This document shows, piece after piece, positions 49,875 through 58,859 of a stretch of 64,000 bases of DNA. The translations under genes and the position numbers were made by a program. Position 1 is the first letter of the stretch; the number at the start of each line of letters is the position of its first letter. The notes under the pieces are model-generated. The model ran no database searches, was not told where the DNA came from, and saw nothing but the letters and a program-made list of their open reading frames with translations. Source of the stretch: Dysosmobacter acutus (lineage in GTDB: Bacteria > Bacillota > Clostridia > Oscillospirales > Oscillospiraceae); contig NZ_JAHLQN010000001.1 of NCBI RefSeq assembly GCF_018919205.1, forward strand, positions 1,426,001 to 1,490,000. The letters are read 5' to 3'.

Positions 49875-50421
49875 TCTGAAGCGGGCGTTCCCGCCGGAGG
49901 AGCTCAGGCCTTTTTCCGCCATGGAACGGCTGATGGACAAGGGTATTTATACGGTGTATGTCCTGGAGGAGGACGGCCAGCGGCTGGGCGAGCTGCTGTT
50001 GCTGCGCGGCTTTGACGGCTGCGGCCTCATCGACTATCTGGCGGTGTGCGAGGAGCACAGAAACCGGGGAGCCGGCGCGGAGCTGCTGCGCCGCTGCCTG
50101 GAGCTCTATGACGGCCAGGTGCTGTTAGGGGAGTCAGAGGCCCCCACGGGGGATCCGGCCAGGGACGGGCTGATCCACCGGCGGTTGGGATTTTACGAGC
50201 GGAACAACGCACGCTGCGCGGGCTATGACTGCGGCGAATTCGGCGTGCGCTACAAGACTCTCTACTGGGCTGAGGAGAACCTGCCGGATTCGGTGCTGAT
50301 CCGCTACCACCAGGCGCTCTACCGCAGTCAATTCACACCGGAAACTTATGAGCGGTATATTCAGATCCCGCTGGCTGAGGGCGAAGCCCTCAAACCCTGC
50401 GCCCCCTGGGCGGAGAAATGA
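49819..50421 (+). CDS. GNAT family N-acetyltransferase
   Basis: The 200-residue protein has a GNAT core with IDYLAVCEEHRNRGAGAELL (acetyl-CoA binding) and RLGFYERN. The substrate is unknown. It overlaps rimI by 56 bases and precedes tsaD by 13 bp. Confidence 0.8.
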   Translation: MNLRILTSREELRELYEADLKRAFPPEELRPFSAMERLMDKGIYTVYVLEEDGQRLGELLLLRGFDGCGLIDYLAVCEEHRNRGAGAELLRRCLELYDGQVLLGESEAPTGDPARDGLIHRRLGFYERNNARCAGYDCGEFGVRYKTLYWAEENLPDSVLIRYHQALYRSQFTPETYERYIQIPLAEGEALKPCAPWAEK

Positions 50422-50434
50422 GAGGGGAGCGTCC

Positions 50435-51442
50435 ATGAAGATACTGGCAGTTGAGAGCTCCTGCGACGAAACCGCGGTAGCGGTGGTGGAGAACGGGCGC
50501 AAAGTCCTGTCCGACGCCATTTTGTCCCAGGCGGATATGCATGCCGTCTACGGCGGCGTGGTGCCGGAGATTGCCTCCCGCAAGCACGTGGAGGCCATTG
50601 CCGGCCTGGCGGAGCAGGCCCTGAAGGAGGCGGGCATCACCCGGACTGAGGTGGACGCGGTGGCGGTGACCTATGCGCCCGGACTCATCGGTGCGGTGCT
50701 GGTGGGCTTAAGCTTTGCCAAGTCCGTGGCCTACGCACTGGGCGTTCCTCTGATCCCCGTCCACCACGTCCGGGGACACATCGCTGCAAACTATCTGGCT
50801 TTTCCGGAGCTGGAGCCCCCGTTTCTGGCCCTGTGCATCTCCGGAGGCAATACGCTGCTGGTGGATGTCAGGGATTACACGGACCTCAAGATTATGGGGG
50901 CCACCCGGGACGATGCCGCCGGGGAGTGCTTTGACAAAGCCGCCCGCGTGCTGGACCTGCCCTATCCCGGTGGAAAGCCCATGGACGACCTGGCTCAGCA
51001 GTCCTCCGGCGGCGTATACGCGCTGCCCAGGACCAAAGTCGGCGGCTGCGACCTGGATATGAGTTTTTCCGGTCTGAAAACCGCGGTTGTCAACCTGGCC
51101 CACAACGCGGCCCAGAAGGGGGAAACGATAGACCGGGCCGCGCTGGCGGCGGACTTTACCGCCGCCGTCAGCGGTGAGTTGGTGCCCCGCACCATAGAGG
51201 CCGCCAGACGCTCGGGCCGAAACGTTATTGTGGCGGCCGGCGGCGTGGCCGCCAATTCCCGTATCCGCGGCGATCTGGAGCGCGTCTGTGAGCAGGAGGG
51301 GTACAAGCTCTACCTGCCGCCCATGCGCTGGTGCGGCGACAATGGAGCGATGATCGGCTCCCAGGGCTACTATGAGTACCTGGCGGGACATGTGGCGGAC
51401 ATGGCGCTCAATGCCTATGCGACCCGCGACATATCGCAATAA
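50435..51442 (+). CDS. tsaD: tRNA N6-adenosine threonylcarbamoyltransferase
   Basis: 335 residues of the Kae1/TsaD family: AVESSCDETAVAVVENG at the N-terminus, the metal-binding histidines in PVHHVRGHIAANY, and late GGVAANSRIR and MRWCGDNGAMIG. It transfers threonylcarbamoyl to A37 of ANN-decoding tRNAs with TsaB and TsaE. The ATG at 50435 follows GAGGGGAG. No tsaB or tsaE gene lies in the window. Confidence 0.95.
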   Translation: MKILAVESSCDETAVAVVENGRKVLSDAILSQADMHAVYGGVVPEIASRKHVEAIAGLAEQALKEAGITRTEVDAVAVTYAPGLIGAVLVGLSFAKSVAYALGVPLIPVHHVRGHIAANYLAFPELEPPFLALCISGGNTLLVDVRDYTDLKIMGATRDDAAGECFDKAARVLDLPYPGGKPMDDLAQQSSGGVYALPRTKVGGCDLDMSFSGLKTAVVNLAHNAAQKGETIDRAALAADFTAAVSGELVPRTIEAARRSGRNVIVAAGGVAANSRIRGDLERVCEQEGYKLYLPPMRWCGDNGAMIGSQGYYEYLAGHVADMALNAYATRDISQ

Positions 51443-51453
51443 ATGATAACAGA

Positions 51454-51503
51454 GAGGAAATTTGCCGGGCTGCCTTATGACAGCGGCAAACTTCCTCTTT
51501 TTT
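51454..51503 (+). terminator. terminator after tsaD
   Basis: A 14-bp stem with one mismatch (51454-51467 with 51484-51497), then six T. Confidence 0.88.
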
Positions 51504-51748
51504 CCATATGCATATTGGGCCATAAGAAAAACAGCGTTGTAAAGGGACGAAACTTGTCGAAATGAATGAGGAGGGGGGTGTACCTTCATAAATCGGTCTT
51601 GTCTTGCATAATATGGGAAGAAGTGCGGGGAAAATAAAATTTATGTAAAGTGATATCGAAGGGGGAGAAATCTGTATAATAGAGTTCTGGGAACTGTAAA
51701 TAAAAGGAAAAATGCGATGAAACTGCTGAAAACAAACGAAAAATAGCA

Positions 51749-51869
51749 TGTGGAAAACACTGTGGAAACTGTGGATAACTATTTGTAGTGATAAGTTATG
51801 GAAAGAATTATGTAAAAATAAAGAGAAAGTTTGTTTGAGTGAAAAAAAGGAGAGAAACGTTGTGGAAAT
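51749..51869 (+). other. cluster of DnaA-box-like sequences in an AT-rich, gene-free stretch
   Basis: The 51504-52049 stretch has no credible gene and is much richer in A and T than its surroundings. It holds four same-strand boxes: TGTGGAAAA (51749-51757), TGTGGAAAC (51761-51769), the perfect TGTGGATAA (51770-51778) and TGTGGAAAT (51861-51869). TAGTGATAA follows the perfect box at a short distance. An origin or DnaA-binding site is possible. Confidence 0.45.
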
Positions 51870-52049
51870 TTGATGTTTGTCGAAAAAAGGAGAAGAAAAA
51901 GGGAAAAGGCCGATGCGGCGCCTGCAGAAAAAACAGAGAATATCCGCAGGATCGGTCGAATTTGGAATTTCGTTTTGCAGGAGGGATTGCGAAAATACAA
52001 TCCGTATTATACGGGCGGATTGCATACCTTGACTTTCCAAGAGAAGGTG

Positions 52050-52078
52050 TTGACGTTGCAGCAAAAATATGGTATGAT
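52050..52078 (+). promoter_or_regulatory. sigma-A promoter upstream of tRNA-Thr
   Basis: TTGACG (52050-52055), 17-bp spacer, TATGAT (52073-52078), about 100 bp before the tRNA. Confidence 0.7.
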
Positions 52079-52180
52079 GACACCCGTGTGATAGAGTTGT
52101 GTTTTCCCATGGCACAAGCTGCGTTGTGTCAGAACGGTTGATTTACGGCCGATCGTCCTCCGCCGCGAATAAGTTTATAT

Positions 52181-52256
52181 GCTACTGTAGCTCAGTTGGT
52201 AGAGCAGCTGATTCGTAATCAGCAGGTCGTGTGTTCGAGTCACATCAGTAGCTCCA
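52181..52256 (+). tRNA. tRNA-Thr (anticodon CGT)
   Basis: The cloverleaf is complete: acceptor GCTACTG/CAGTAGC, D-arm with AGCTCAGTTGGTAGAGC, anticodon arm GCTGA-TTCGTAA-TCAGC with anticodon CGT, T-arm GTGTTCGAGTCACAT and encoded CCA (52254-52256). Plasmid-like genes start just downstream, so its 3' end is a plausible integration site. Confidence 0.95.
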
Positions 52257-52287
52257 AAATGTGTTGATGAAAGATGCAGCACAGAAA

Positions 52288-52313
52288 ACGCCGCACGAAA
52301 GTGCGGTGTTTTT
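52288..52313 (+). terminator. terminator after tRNA-Thr
   Basis: CGCCGCAC, loop GAAA, GTGCGGTG (with one G-T pair), followed by a T run. Confidence 0.85.
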
Positions 52314-52478
52314 GCATCTTTACAGGCTTTTTCTGGCGGAAAAGTTAGAAAAAACGAGTTTTTCGGAAAATCAGTTTTTCCACGCGAGAGGCGACATTTC
52401 AGAGATGCAGCAGAGCGCTCTTATGGACTGGTGTGACTTGAACACCGAGGCTAAAAAAGAATAAAGCATAAGAAGGCA

Positions 52479-52523
52479 GGCCGCCGTTCGGCTCCCCATG
52501 TGGGAGAGAACGGCGGCCTTTTT
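52479..52523 (+). terminator. second hairpin terminator downstream of the tRNA
   Basis: GGCCGCCGTTC (52479-52489) pairs with GAACGGCGGCC (52508-52518), then TTTTT. Confidence 0.82.
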
Positions 52524-52649
52524 CGTTACATTGGTGCTTATGTTGCTTTCGCCTTGTTTGTCTATCATTCCTTGGTGGTGTTGGTAATAGCTTTCTCATA
52601 ACCTTTCGGGTATGCTTGCGTTACAAAAATACGAAGGAGGTATCCGAGA

Positions 52650-53081
52650 ATGGCAACCACCAAAAATTTGTGCGCTCAGATCCCCATTGATCTGCATGAG
52701 CGGGTCAGCGAAGAACGGGAACGGCTGGGCCAGACCACCAGCGAGTACATCGCCAACCTCATCCAAGACTATTACAACATGATGAAAAATCAGAAAGGCG
52801 GCATTCAAATGACTGAAAAAGGCAGAACCATGGCATTCCAGATCCCCGAAGAACTCTTCCAGCGCATCAAGCGTCATCTGGAGCGCGAGACGCTCCGAAC
52901 CGGCAAAAAGCTCACCCAGCGAGACTTCGTGCTGAACCTGATCACGCAGGCGCTGGACGAAGCGGACACTGAGAACGCCACGGAGCAGAACACCCCCACT
53001 GAGGCCCCTGTCGCGCCCCGTGTGGCCGACGTGACCGCTCCAGCGAACACGGACACCCCCAACGAAGATAACGCCGTGTAA
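52650..53081 (+). CDS. tandem ribbon-helix-helix-like DNA-binding protein
   Basis: The 143-residue protein shows two related modules: LCAQIPIDLHERVSEERERL...EYIANLIQDYY (residues 7-43) and MAFQIPEELFQRIKRHLERE...FVLNLITQALDEA (about 60-110), each a beta strand followed by two helices as in RHH repressors. The C-terminus is Ala/Pro/Thr-rich. AAGGAGG lies 8 bases before ATG. It is probably a transcriptional regulator or accessory DNA-binding protein of the mobile element. Confidence 0.72.
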   Translation: MATTKNLCAQIPIDLHERVSEERERLGQTTSEYIANLIQDYYNMMKNQKGGIQMTEKGRTMAFQIPEELFQRIKRHLERETLRTGKKLTQRDFVLNLITQALDEADTENATEQNTPTEAPVAPRVADVTAPANTDTPNEDNAV

Positions 53082-53123
53082 GCCCGCACGAAAGCCAAAC
53101 AAAAGAACACGATTTAGGGAAAA

Positions 53124-53167
53124 GCCACCCAGGGCATCCGAACCTCGGATGCCCTGGGTGGCTTTTT
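53124..53167 (+). terminator. terminator after the RHH gene
   Basis: A perfect 17-bp stem (53124-53140 with 53146-53162), then TTTTT. Confidence 0.92.
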
Positions 53168-53195
53168 GCGTTTCGCCAGAAAGGAGGTCATCACC

Positions 53196-54119
53196 ATGGC
53201 AAGCGAGATCAAAAGACGCTTTACAGACACAGAAATGCAGATCGCCAAGGAAACGGATCTGCCGGAGCTGCTGACCCATTTGGGCTATCAGGTGCGGCGG
53301 ATCGGCAGATACCATACCACAGCGGAAATGGACAGCCTGCGGATCAAGGACCGCCGCAAGTGGTTTCGGTACTCGCAGAATACCGGCGGGGACGCCATTA
53401 CCTTCCTGCAGCAATTCTGCGGCAAGAGCTTTTCGGAGGCTGTGGAGTACCTACTGGCCTTTCACGGCAGGGCAAGAGACTCCCCCGCCAAAGCGGCGTC
53501 TTCCGTCAAGCGGGACGAGGTGCAAAAGCCCTTTACCCTGCCGCCCCGGAATACGGATGACCGCAGGGTGTTTGCCTACCTGCACAAGCGCGGCATCGCC
53601 CCACAGGTGATCCGCCAGTTTTTGAACAGCGGCCTGGTGTATGAGGACGCCGAGCATCACAACTGCGTGTTCGTCGGAAAGAACAGCGCGGGGCAGGCAA
53701 AATACGCGGCTCTGCGTGGAACCTATGACCGGGATGGCAAGGGCTTCCGCGGAGATGTGGCAGGCAGCGATAAACGCGTTGGCTTCGCACTCCCGTATGA
53801 CCGCAGCTCAGATCAGGTTTTCGTATTCGAGGCGCCCATCGACCTGATGAGCTATCTCACACTCCACCGGAACACACCGAACGCGCTGGCCCTCTGCGGC
53901 CTTTATGACGGCGCGCTGCAAGCCTATCTGGCAGATCATCCGCAGATCAAACGGATCGAATTGTGCCTGGACGCAGATGGGCCGGGACGGGAGGCGGCTC
54001 GGCAATTACAGGACAAATACGCAGCCTTGGGCTACGCCGTGACCGTGGAGGAACCCCGCAGCGGCAAGGACTGGAATGAGTATCTGCAAAAAAGAAAAAC
54101 ACCTGAGAGGGGGCGGTAA
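53196..54119 (+). CDS. DUF3991 and TOPRIM domain protein (primase-like)
   Basis: The 307-residue protein has an N-terminal zinc-less primase-like region (WFRYSQNTGGDAITFLQQF), DUF3991 (about 115-185; YLHKRGIAPQVIRQFLNSG) and a TOPRIM domain (about 205-300; VFVFEAPIDLMSYLTL with the Glu, and LCLDADGPGREAA with the D-x-D). Such proteins are typical of ICEs and plasmids and are thought to prime or process DNA after transfer. The ATG at 53196 follows AAAGGAGG. Confidence 0.86.
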   Translation: MASEIKRRFTDTEMQIAKETDLPELLTHLGYQVRRIGRYHTTAEMDSLRIKDRRKWFRYSQNTGGDAITFLQQFCGKSFSEAVEYLLAFHGRARDSPAKAASSVKRDEVQKPFTLPPRNTDDRRVFAYLHKRGIAPQVIRQFLNSGLVYEDAEHHNCVFVGKNSAGQAKYAALRGTYDRDGKGFRGDVAGSDKRVGFALPYDRSSDQVFVFEAPIDLMSYLTLHRNTPNALALCGLYDGALQAYLADHPQIKRIELCLDADGPGREAARQLQDKYAALGYAVTVEEPRSGKDWNEYLQKRKTPERGR

Positions 54120-54183
54120 CCAAGTAATCAACAAGAAAGATCCAAAGAAACCTATTCGGAAAATATAAGGAGGAAGTTCGCAT

Positions 54184-57100
54184 TTGAATAAAAAATATTT
54201 CTTTTCTCACCGTGTACTGGCCATGCTTCTGACACTGGCCCTGTGCCTTGGCATGATCCCCACGGCATCAGCCGCCCAGCAGAACAGCTACCATGATCCC
54301 GTCGAGCATTGGCAGCAGGCCAGCAACCGGACGAATGAACTGGATGTCAACGCCATCGTCACCCATGAGACCTTCTACTGCGCCACCTGCCGGGAAAACA
54401 CGGATTTCACCGTCTGGCGTGTTCCGGAGTATACTCGCTCCGGTGAGACGGCCCTGAACCGCAACGTCAAGTATTCCAACGGGATGTGTATTGACGAAGT
54501 AACGGTAGGTAGTCTGGATGCCGGTGTCCCCGGCGAGAACGCCTATTACACCGGCTACCACTGGACCAAATCCGTATGCAGCCGCTGTGGAGACTGGAAC
54601 AGTAACGAGACCAACGGCGCCCCCTACGCATGGGACAAGAACATCTACGTTCTGCATGACTGCGCCGCCAAATTTTATCTGGGTCTGCCGGAGACCGTTA
54701 CCCATGAATATGTAGACAGCAAGTACCACCGCACTGTCACCAAGGGCGGCACCTACTGCTGCTTCTGTTACGGTACGAATTACGAGAAATCCTCTGTGCT
54801 GGAACGGCATGATATGGAAACAGAGACTCTGCCCCAGCCCGCTCATGGCCGTTTCGCTGCCGTGGAGAAGTGCCGCCTGTGCGACTATACCTGCTATGAC
54901 TACACGGCGGCCAAGGCCGTTGTTGCCAGCTACTACGGCGTGGTAGACGGACAGCCCCATACCATCAGCGTCACGGATCTGTCCGAGTCCGGTGTCCGTA
55001 CCGCCATCCGCTACGGCAATACCGCAGATAGTTGCACCATGACCACCGCACCCAACTATACGGACGAGGGTCAGTACACTGTCTATTACGAGATCACCTA
55101 CACCTGTGACGGTGTGGATATGACGGAAAACGGTGTGGCCTATGTCTGGCTGCGGGATGATACCATAGATGAAAACGGCAACTGCGGCTGTGGCTGCTCT
55201 AACCCCAACTGTGGCTGTCAGAACAAGCATTGCAACGGAAATTGCTGCACCGACAAGGGCTGCGGTGAAAACCACAAGTATATTCTGCTGGACAGCACCA
55301 AAGCCGGCTGCACCACCCTGGGCTATGACCGCTATCTCTGCACGGAGTGCGGTAAGATCGAAAAGCGTGACTATGTGGACTCTCTGGGTCACGCATGGCA
55401 GAGCACCGTCATCCGTGACGCCACCTGCGAAACGGACGGCAAACTGCTGGAACTTTGCGCCCGCTGTGGACAGATGAAGCAGACTGCCACCCCCAAGGGC
55501 GAGCATACCTATGAGACCTACACCGTGGCCGCCACCTGCACCAATCCCGGCTACACCGTCCGCGAGTGCTCCGTCTGCGGGGATCGTCACATTGAGGACA
55601 TCACGGCGGCGCTGCCTCACAATTACGAATCCCATGTGATTTCCGCCACCTGCGAAAACGGCGGCAAGACCATCCACCGCTGTGACGGCTGCGGCAGCAG
55701 CTTTGTCACGGATTACACTTCTCCGCTGGGGCATAGCTGGGACGAGGGTACGCTTGTCACCAACGCCACCTGCACCGGCGAGGGCGTGATGGAATACCGC
55801 TGCACCCGCTGCGGCTATCACCGTCTGGATGCCGACCCCGCGGATGGCCACATCCCCGGCGCTCCTGCTACCTGCACGGAACCCCAGCTCTGCACCCGCT
55901 GCGGCGCAGTGCTGAAAAACGCGCTGGGACACGATTACAAGTCCGAAGTGACCGCCCCTACTTGCACCGAGATGGGTTACACCACCAACACCTGCACCCG
56001 CTGTGGCGACACTACCAAGACCGACTATACCGAGCCTGCCGGTCATAAACCCGGCGACTGGATCATCGACAAGGAGCCGACTACCGATTCCGAGGGCAGC
56101 AAGCACAAGGAGTGTACCGTGTGCGGTGAAAAGCTGGAGGCGCAGCCCATTGAGAAAATCTACAACAGCGCCACCACGGACAGTAAGGGTGAGGCCATTG
56201 TGGGCGGATACCTTGTGACCGTCACCGATACCGACACCAAAAATCCCGTGGCAAACGCCGCCGTTGCGCTCCACAAGGATAACAGCATCTCCATCCGCCT
56301 GCCCAATAGCCGCCTGCTGGACTACGATGACCAGACCACCGTGACCGTGCAGCTTGTCAAGGACAAGTCCGCTGTGCCGGACATGAGCATCGCTGTCACG
56401 GACAAGAACGACAACTATGCCGCAGACAAAACGAACAAGGCAGGTCAGATCACCGTCCCCACCGGCAGCGGTAAGACCAACGAGGACGGCAAGGTCACTA
56501 CTGGCTATGAGGATGCGGACGGCGACCGCTGGACGCTGACCGTCAAGGTCATCCGCACGGACACGAAGCGCCCCATCTCCGGCAGTGCAGTGTCCATCGG
56601 CAAGACCGGCAATATCACGGTGAATCTGCCGGACGGCACAGATCTGGACGCCAAGCATCAGGTGACGGTCATCGTGGCCGACCACAAGAAGGCTCCCCAG
56701 CAGGGCAAAAATGTTACGGTCAAGGGTGATCTCGGCCAGTCTGCCGCAGGCAAGACCGACAAAAACGGTGAGCTGACCGTCCCCGAAGTGGAGCAGACCG
56801 AGCGCCACGGCGTTTACATCGTCGGCTACACGGACGGCACCTTCGGCCCCAGCCACAGCATGACCCGCGCGGAAGCCGCCGCTATCTTCGCCCGCCTGCT
56901 TGCCGAGAAGAACGGCGATACCATTTCCACGGCGGCAAATACCAAATTTGCGGATATTCCCGCCCATGCATGGTATAGCGGCTATGTGAAGTATCTGAGC
57001 AACAACGGAATTACCTACGGTAAGAGCAAGACCATCTTTGCCCCCAACGATGCCATTACCCGTGCTGAGTTTACCACGATGGCTGTCCGTTTCTTTGATG

Positions 57101-57450
57101 TGTACGGTGATGGCGACGCTAAGATCATGGAGCAGTTCAGCGGCTTCAACGATGTTTCTTCCGGCTATTGGGCGGCAGAATACATCAAGTACGCCGCGCT
57201 CCACGGCTGGATCAACGGCTACGGGGACGGCTCGTTCCACGCAGACCGCGAGATCAACCGCGCTGAGGTCGTCACCATTGTCAACCGCCTGCTGGGACGC
57301 GAAGCGGATGAGGACTACATTGCGGACAACCTCCGCAAGCTCAACACCTTCCCGGATGTGAGCCGCAAGCATTGGGCGTATTACGCCGTCATGGAAGCTG
57401 CCAACGCCCACACCGCCGTGCTGGGCGAGAACGAAAGCTGGAGCAAGTAA
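54184..57450 (+). CDS. SLH-anchored, cysteine-rich surface protein carried by the mobile element
   Basis: The 1088-residue protein starts at TTG 54184 after AGGAGG. It has a signal peptide (1-31), a region with paired cysteines (about 60-230), and a run of CxxCG zinc-ribbon-like repeats about 40 residues apart (about 380-660; CTECGK, CARCGQ, CSVCGD, CDGCGS, CTRCGY, CTRCGA, CTRCGD, CTVCGE). Two beta-rich modules (about 670-870) and three SLH domains (about 880-1080) follow. It should sit on the cell surface. Genes between replication and partition functions of a mobile element are often related to transfer, so adhesion or surface exclusion is possible; this is not shown. Confidence 0.82.
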   Translation: MNKKYFFSHRVLAMLLTLALCLGMIPTASAAQQNSYHDPVEHWQQASNRTNELDVNAIVTHETFYCATCRENTDFTVWRVPEYTRSGETALNRNVKYSNGMCIDEVTVGSLDAGVPGENAYYTGYHWTKSVCSRCGDWNSNETNGAPYAWDKNIYVLHDCAAKFYLGLPETVTHEYVDSKYHRTVTKGGTYCCFCYGTNYEKSSVLERHDMETETLPQPAHGRFAAVEKCRLCDYTCYDYTAAKAVVASYYGVVDGQPHTISVTDLSESGVRTAIRYGNTADSCTMTTAPNYTDEGQYTVYYEITYTCDGVDMTENGVAYVWLRDDTIDENGNCGCGCSNPNCGCQNKHCNGNCCTDKGCGENHKYILLDSTKAGCTTLGYDRYLCTECGKIEKRDYVDSLGHAWQSTVIRDATCETDGKLLELCARCGQMKQTATPKGEHTYETYTVAATCTNPGYTVRECSVCGDRHIEDITAALPHNYESHVISATCENGGKTIHRCDGCGSSFVTDYTSPLGHSWDEGTLVTNATCTGEGVMEYRCTRCGYHRLDADPADGHIPGAPATCTEPQLCTRCGAVLKNALGHDYKSEVTAPTCTEMGYTTNTCTRCGDTTKTDYTEPAGHKPGDWIIDKEPTTDSEGSKHKECTVCGEKLEAQPIEKIYNSATTDSKGEAIVGGYLVTVTDTDTKNPVANAAVALHKDNSISIRLPNSRLLDYDDQTTVTVQLVKDKSAVPDMSIAVTDKNDNYAADKTNKAGQITVPTGSGKTNEDGKVTTGYEDADGDRWTLTVKVIRTDTKRPISGSAVSIGKTGNITVNLPDGTDLDAKHQVTVIVADHKKAPQQGKNVTVKGDLGQSAAGKTDKNGELTVPEVEQTERHGVYIVGYTDGTFGPSHSMTRAEAAAIFARLLAEKNGDTISTAANTKFADIPAHAWYSGYVKYLSNNGITYGKSKTIFAPNDAITRAEFTTMAVRFFDVYGDGDAKIMEQFSGFNDVSSGYWAAEYIKYAALHGWINGYGDGSFHADREINRAEVVTIVNRLLGREADEDYIADNLRKLNTFPDVSRKHWAYYAVMEAANAHTAVLGENESWSK

Positions 57451-57463
57451 ATTGTATCCCCCT

Positions 57464-57498
57464 GCGGGTGGTCTGAGAGCAGACCACCCGCACTTTTT
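57464..57498 (+). terminator. terminator after the SLH gene
   Basis: GCGGGTGGTCTG (57464-57475), loop AGAG, CAGACCACCCGC (57480-57491), T run to 57498. Confidence 0.92.
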
Positions 57499-57534
57499 AA
57501 CTAAACCTAACCATTAAAAAAAGGAGCACTGAAT

Positions 57535-57909
57535 ATGCTGAAAATTACTGCCATTGGCAATCTGACCCACGAAGTGGAACTGAAGATGAACGAGGCCACC
57601 GGCAAACCCTACGCTATCCTGCGCATCGCCTCGGACCGCCGCTATAAGGATAAGGACGGCAACAAGCTCACCGATTATATCTCCATCAAGGTGCGCGGCC
57701 CTCTGGCCGAGCGCTGTGCGGCGTTTGCGTGGAAGGGCTGTAAGCTGGCAGCTACCGGCGATTTCGAGACCATCACCTTCGCGGACGATCCCCAGCGCCA
57801 GCCCGGTTTCCTCATCAAAGCCAGCGATGTGGAATTCCTGTCTCCCCGCAAGGCGGAGGAAACGGCGCAGGAATTGGAAGATGAGTCTGTCCGCGAGGTC
57901 GCTGCCTGA
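57535..57909 (+). CDS. ssb: single-stranded DNA-binding protein of the mobile element
   Basis: The 124-residue protein has an OB fold (ITAIGNLTHEVELKMNEATG, ILRIASDRRYKDKDGNKLTDYI) and an acidic tail without the usual DDDIPF-like end. It is shorter than chromosomal SSB and typical of ICE-borne SSBs that protect transferred single strands. AAAGGAG precedes the ATG. Its stop overlaps the next ATG. Confidence 0.86.
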   Translation: MLKITAIGNLTHEVELKMNEATGKPYAILRIASDRRYKDKDGNKLTDYISIKVRGPLAERCAAFAWKGCKLAATGDFETITFADDPQRQPGFLIKASDVEFLSPRKAEETAQELEDESVREVAA

Positions 57910-58859
57910 TGAAAAATACCGGGATCACATACACCAGCGCAGAGCGCAGTCCTGTGATCCTGCCTGAGATGGCCGAGCTGCTCCCGCCTTTGAGCGCGGA
58001 GCAGTCTGCCGCTCTGGAAGAGGATCTGCTGCGAAACGGCTGTTACTCCCCTATCATCGTCAATGAGGACATGGTGATCGTGGACGGGCATAACCGTCAG
58101 GCACTGTGCGAAAAGCATGGCCTGCCCTATACGATGGCGGTATTCTCCTTCGAGGATCTGCTGGAAGCCAAGCAGTGGGCGCTGGACACGCAGAAAAATC
58201 GCAGAAATCTGGAAAAGTGGGAGCTGGGTAAGATCGCGCTGAAGCTGAAGCCGGAGATCGAGGCAAAAGCCAGGGCAAACCAAGGGACACGCACAGACCT
58301 TTCGGCAACATTGCCGGAAAGTTCCGATACTGTGGACACCCGCAAGGAGCTGGCAGAAGCAGTCGGCCTGGGTGAGCGCACCATGGGCAAGGTCATGCAG
58401 ATCGATGAGAATGCCCCGGAGGTCATCAAGGAGGCGCTGGACAAAAAGGAACTGTCCATCAACAAGGGCTATGACCTGACCCGGCAGCTTCAGGACCTTC
58501 CGGAAGAGCAGCGGGAGCAGGCGGCCGCCGAAGCGCTGGAATACGAAAAAGCGAAAAAAGAACTGAAAAAGCAGGATGCCGAGATCGACCGGAAAGGAAA
58601 GATCGCGGCGCTTTTCTGCAAAGCGTATGAAAAAGCCGTCCTGCTGACGCCGTCCGAAGAAAATATCCGCTGCTGGACGGACGGGACGCGGATGACCCCG
58701 GAGGAAATGCAGGATACCGTGAAGGAATCCCGCGAGCTGGCGGAGGTGTTCCGGACGATTGCGGATATCATCGAGCAGAAGATCCTGCCCGCGGATTGGA
58801 GGTGTGCCGATGCAGAAAGTGAAGAAAACAATGCCCAGTCGGACGGGAATCCCGCCTGA
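57909..58859 (+). CDS. ParB/RepB N-terminal domain protein
   Basis: The 316-residue protein has a ParB-like nuclease/CTPase domain (about 15-110; LLRNGCYSPIIVNEDMVIVDGHNRQALCEKHG), a helix-turn-helix-like region (about 140-180; RKELAEAVGLGERTMGKV) and a helical tail. It probably acts in partition or regulation of the element. No ParA gene lies in the window. Confidence 0.83.
   Translation: MKNTGITYTSAERSPVILPEMAELLPPLSAEQSAALEEDLLRNGCYSPIIVNEDMVIVDGHNRQALCEKHGLPYTMAVFSFEDLLEAKQWALDTQKNRRNLEKWELGKIALKLKPEIEAKARANQGTRTDLSATLPESSDTVDTRKELAEAVGLGERTMGKVMQIDENAPEVIKEALDKKELSINKGYDLTRQLQDLPEEQREQAAAEALEYEKAKKELKKQDAEIDRKGKIAALFCKAYEKAVLLTPSEENIRCWTDGTRMTPEEMQDTVKESRELAEVFRTIADIIEQKILPADWRCADAESEENNAQSDGNPA

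Noticed and set aside
51408-52115. 235-codon minus-strand ORF in the AT-rich stretch
   Set aside because: Phe/Ser/Leu-rich low-complexity product running over the tsaD terminator, with no family signature.
51839-52141. 100-codon plus-strand ORF before the tRNA
   Set aside because: Lys/Arg-rich start, no homology, and it runs across the tRNA promoter.
52261-52464. 67-codon ORF after tRNA-Thr
   Set aside because: It contains the tRNA terminator and has no ribosome site.
54268-57411. 1047-codon minus-strand ORF opposite the element-borne SLH gene
   Set aside because: Antisense shadow; the plus strand has signal peptide, Cys repeats and SLH domains.
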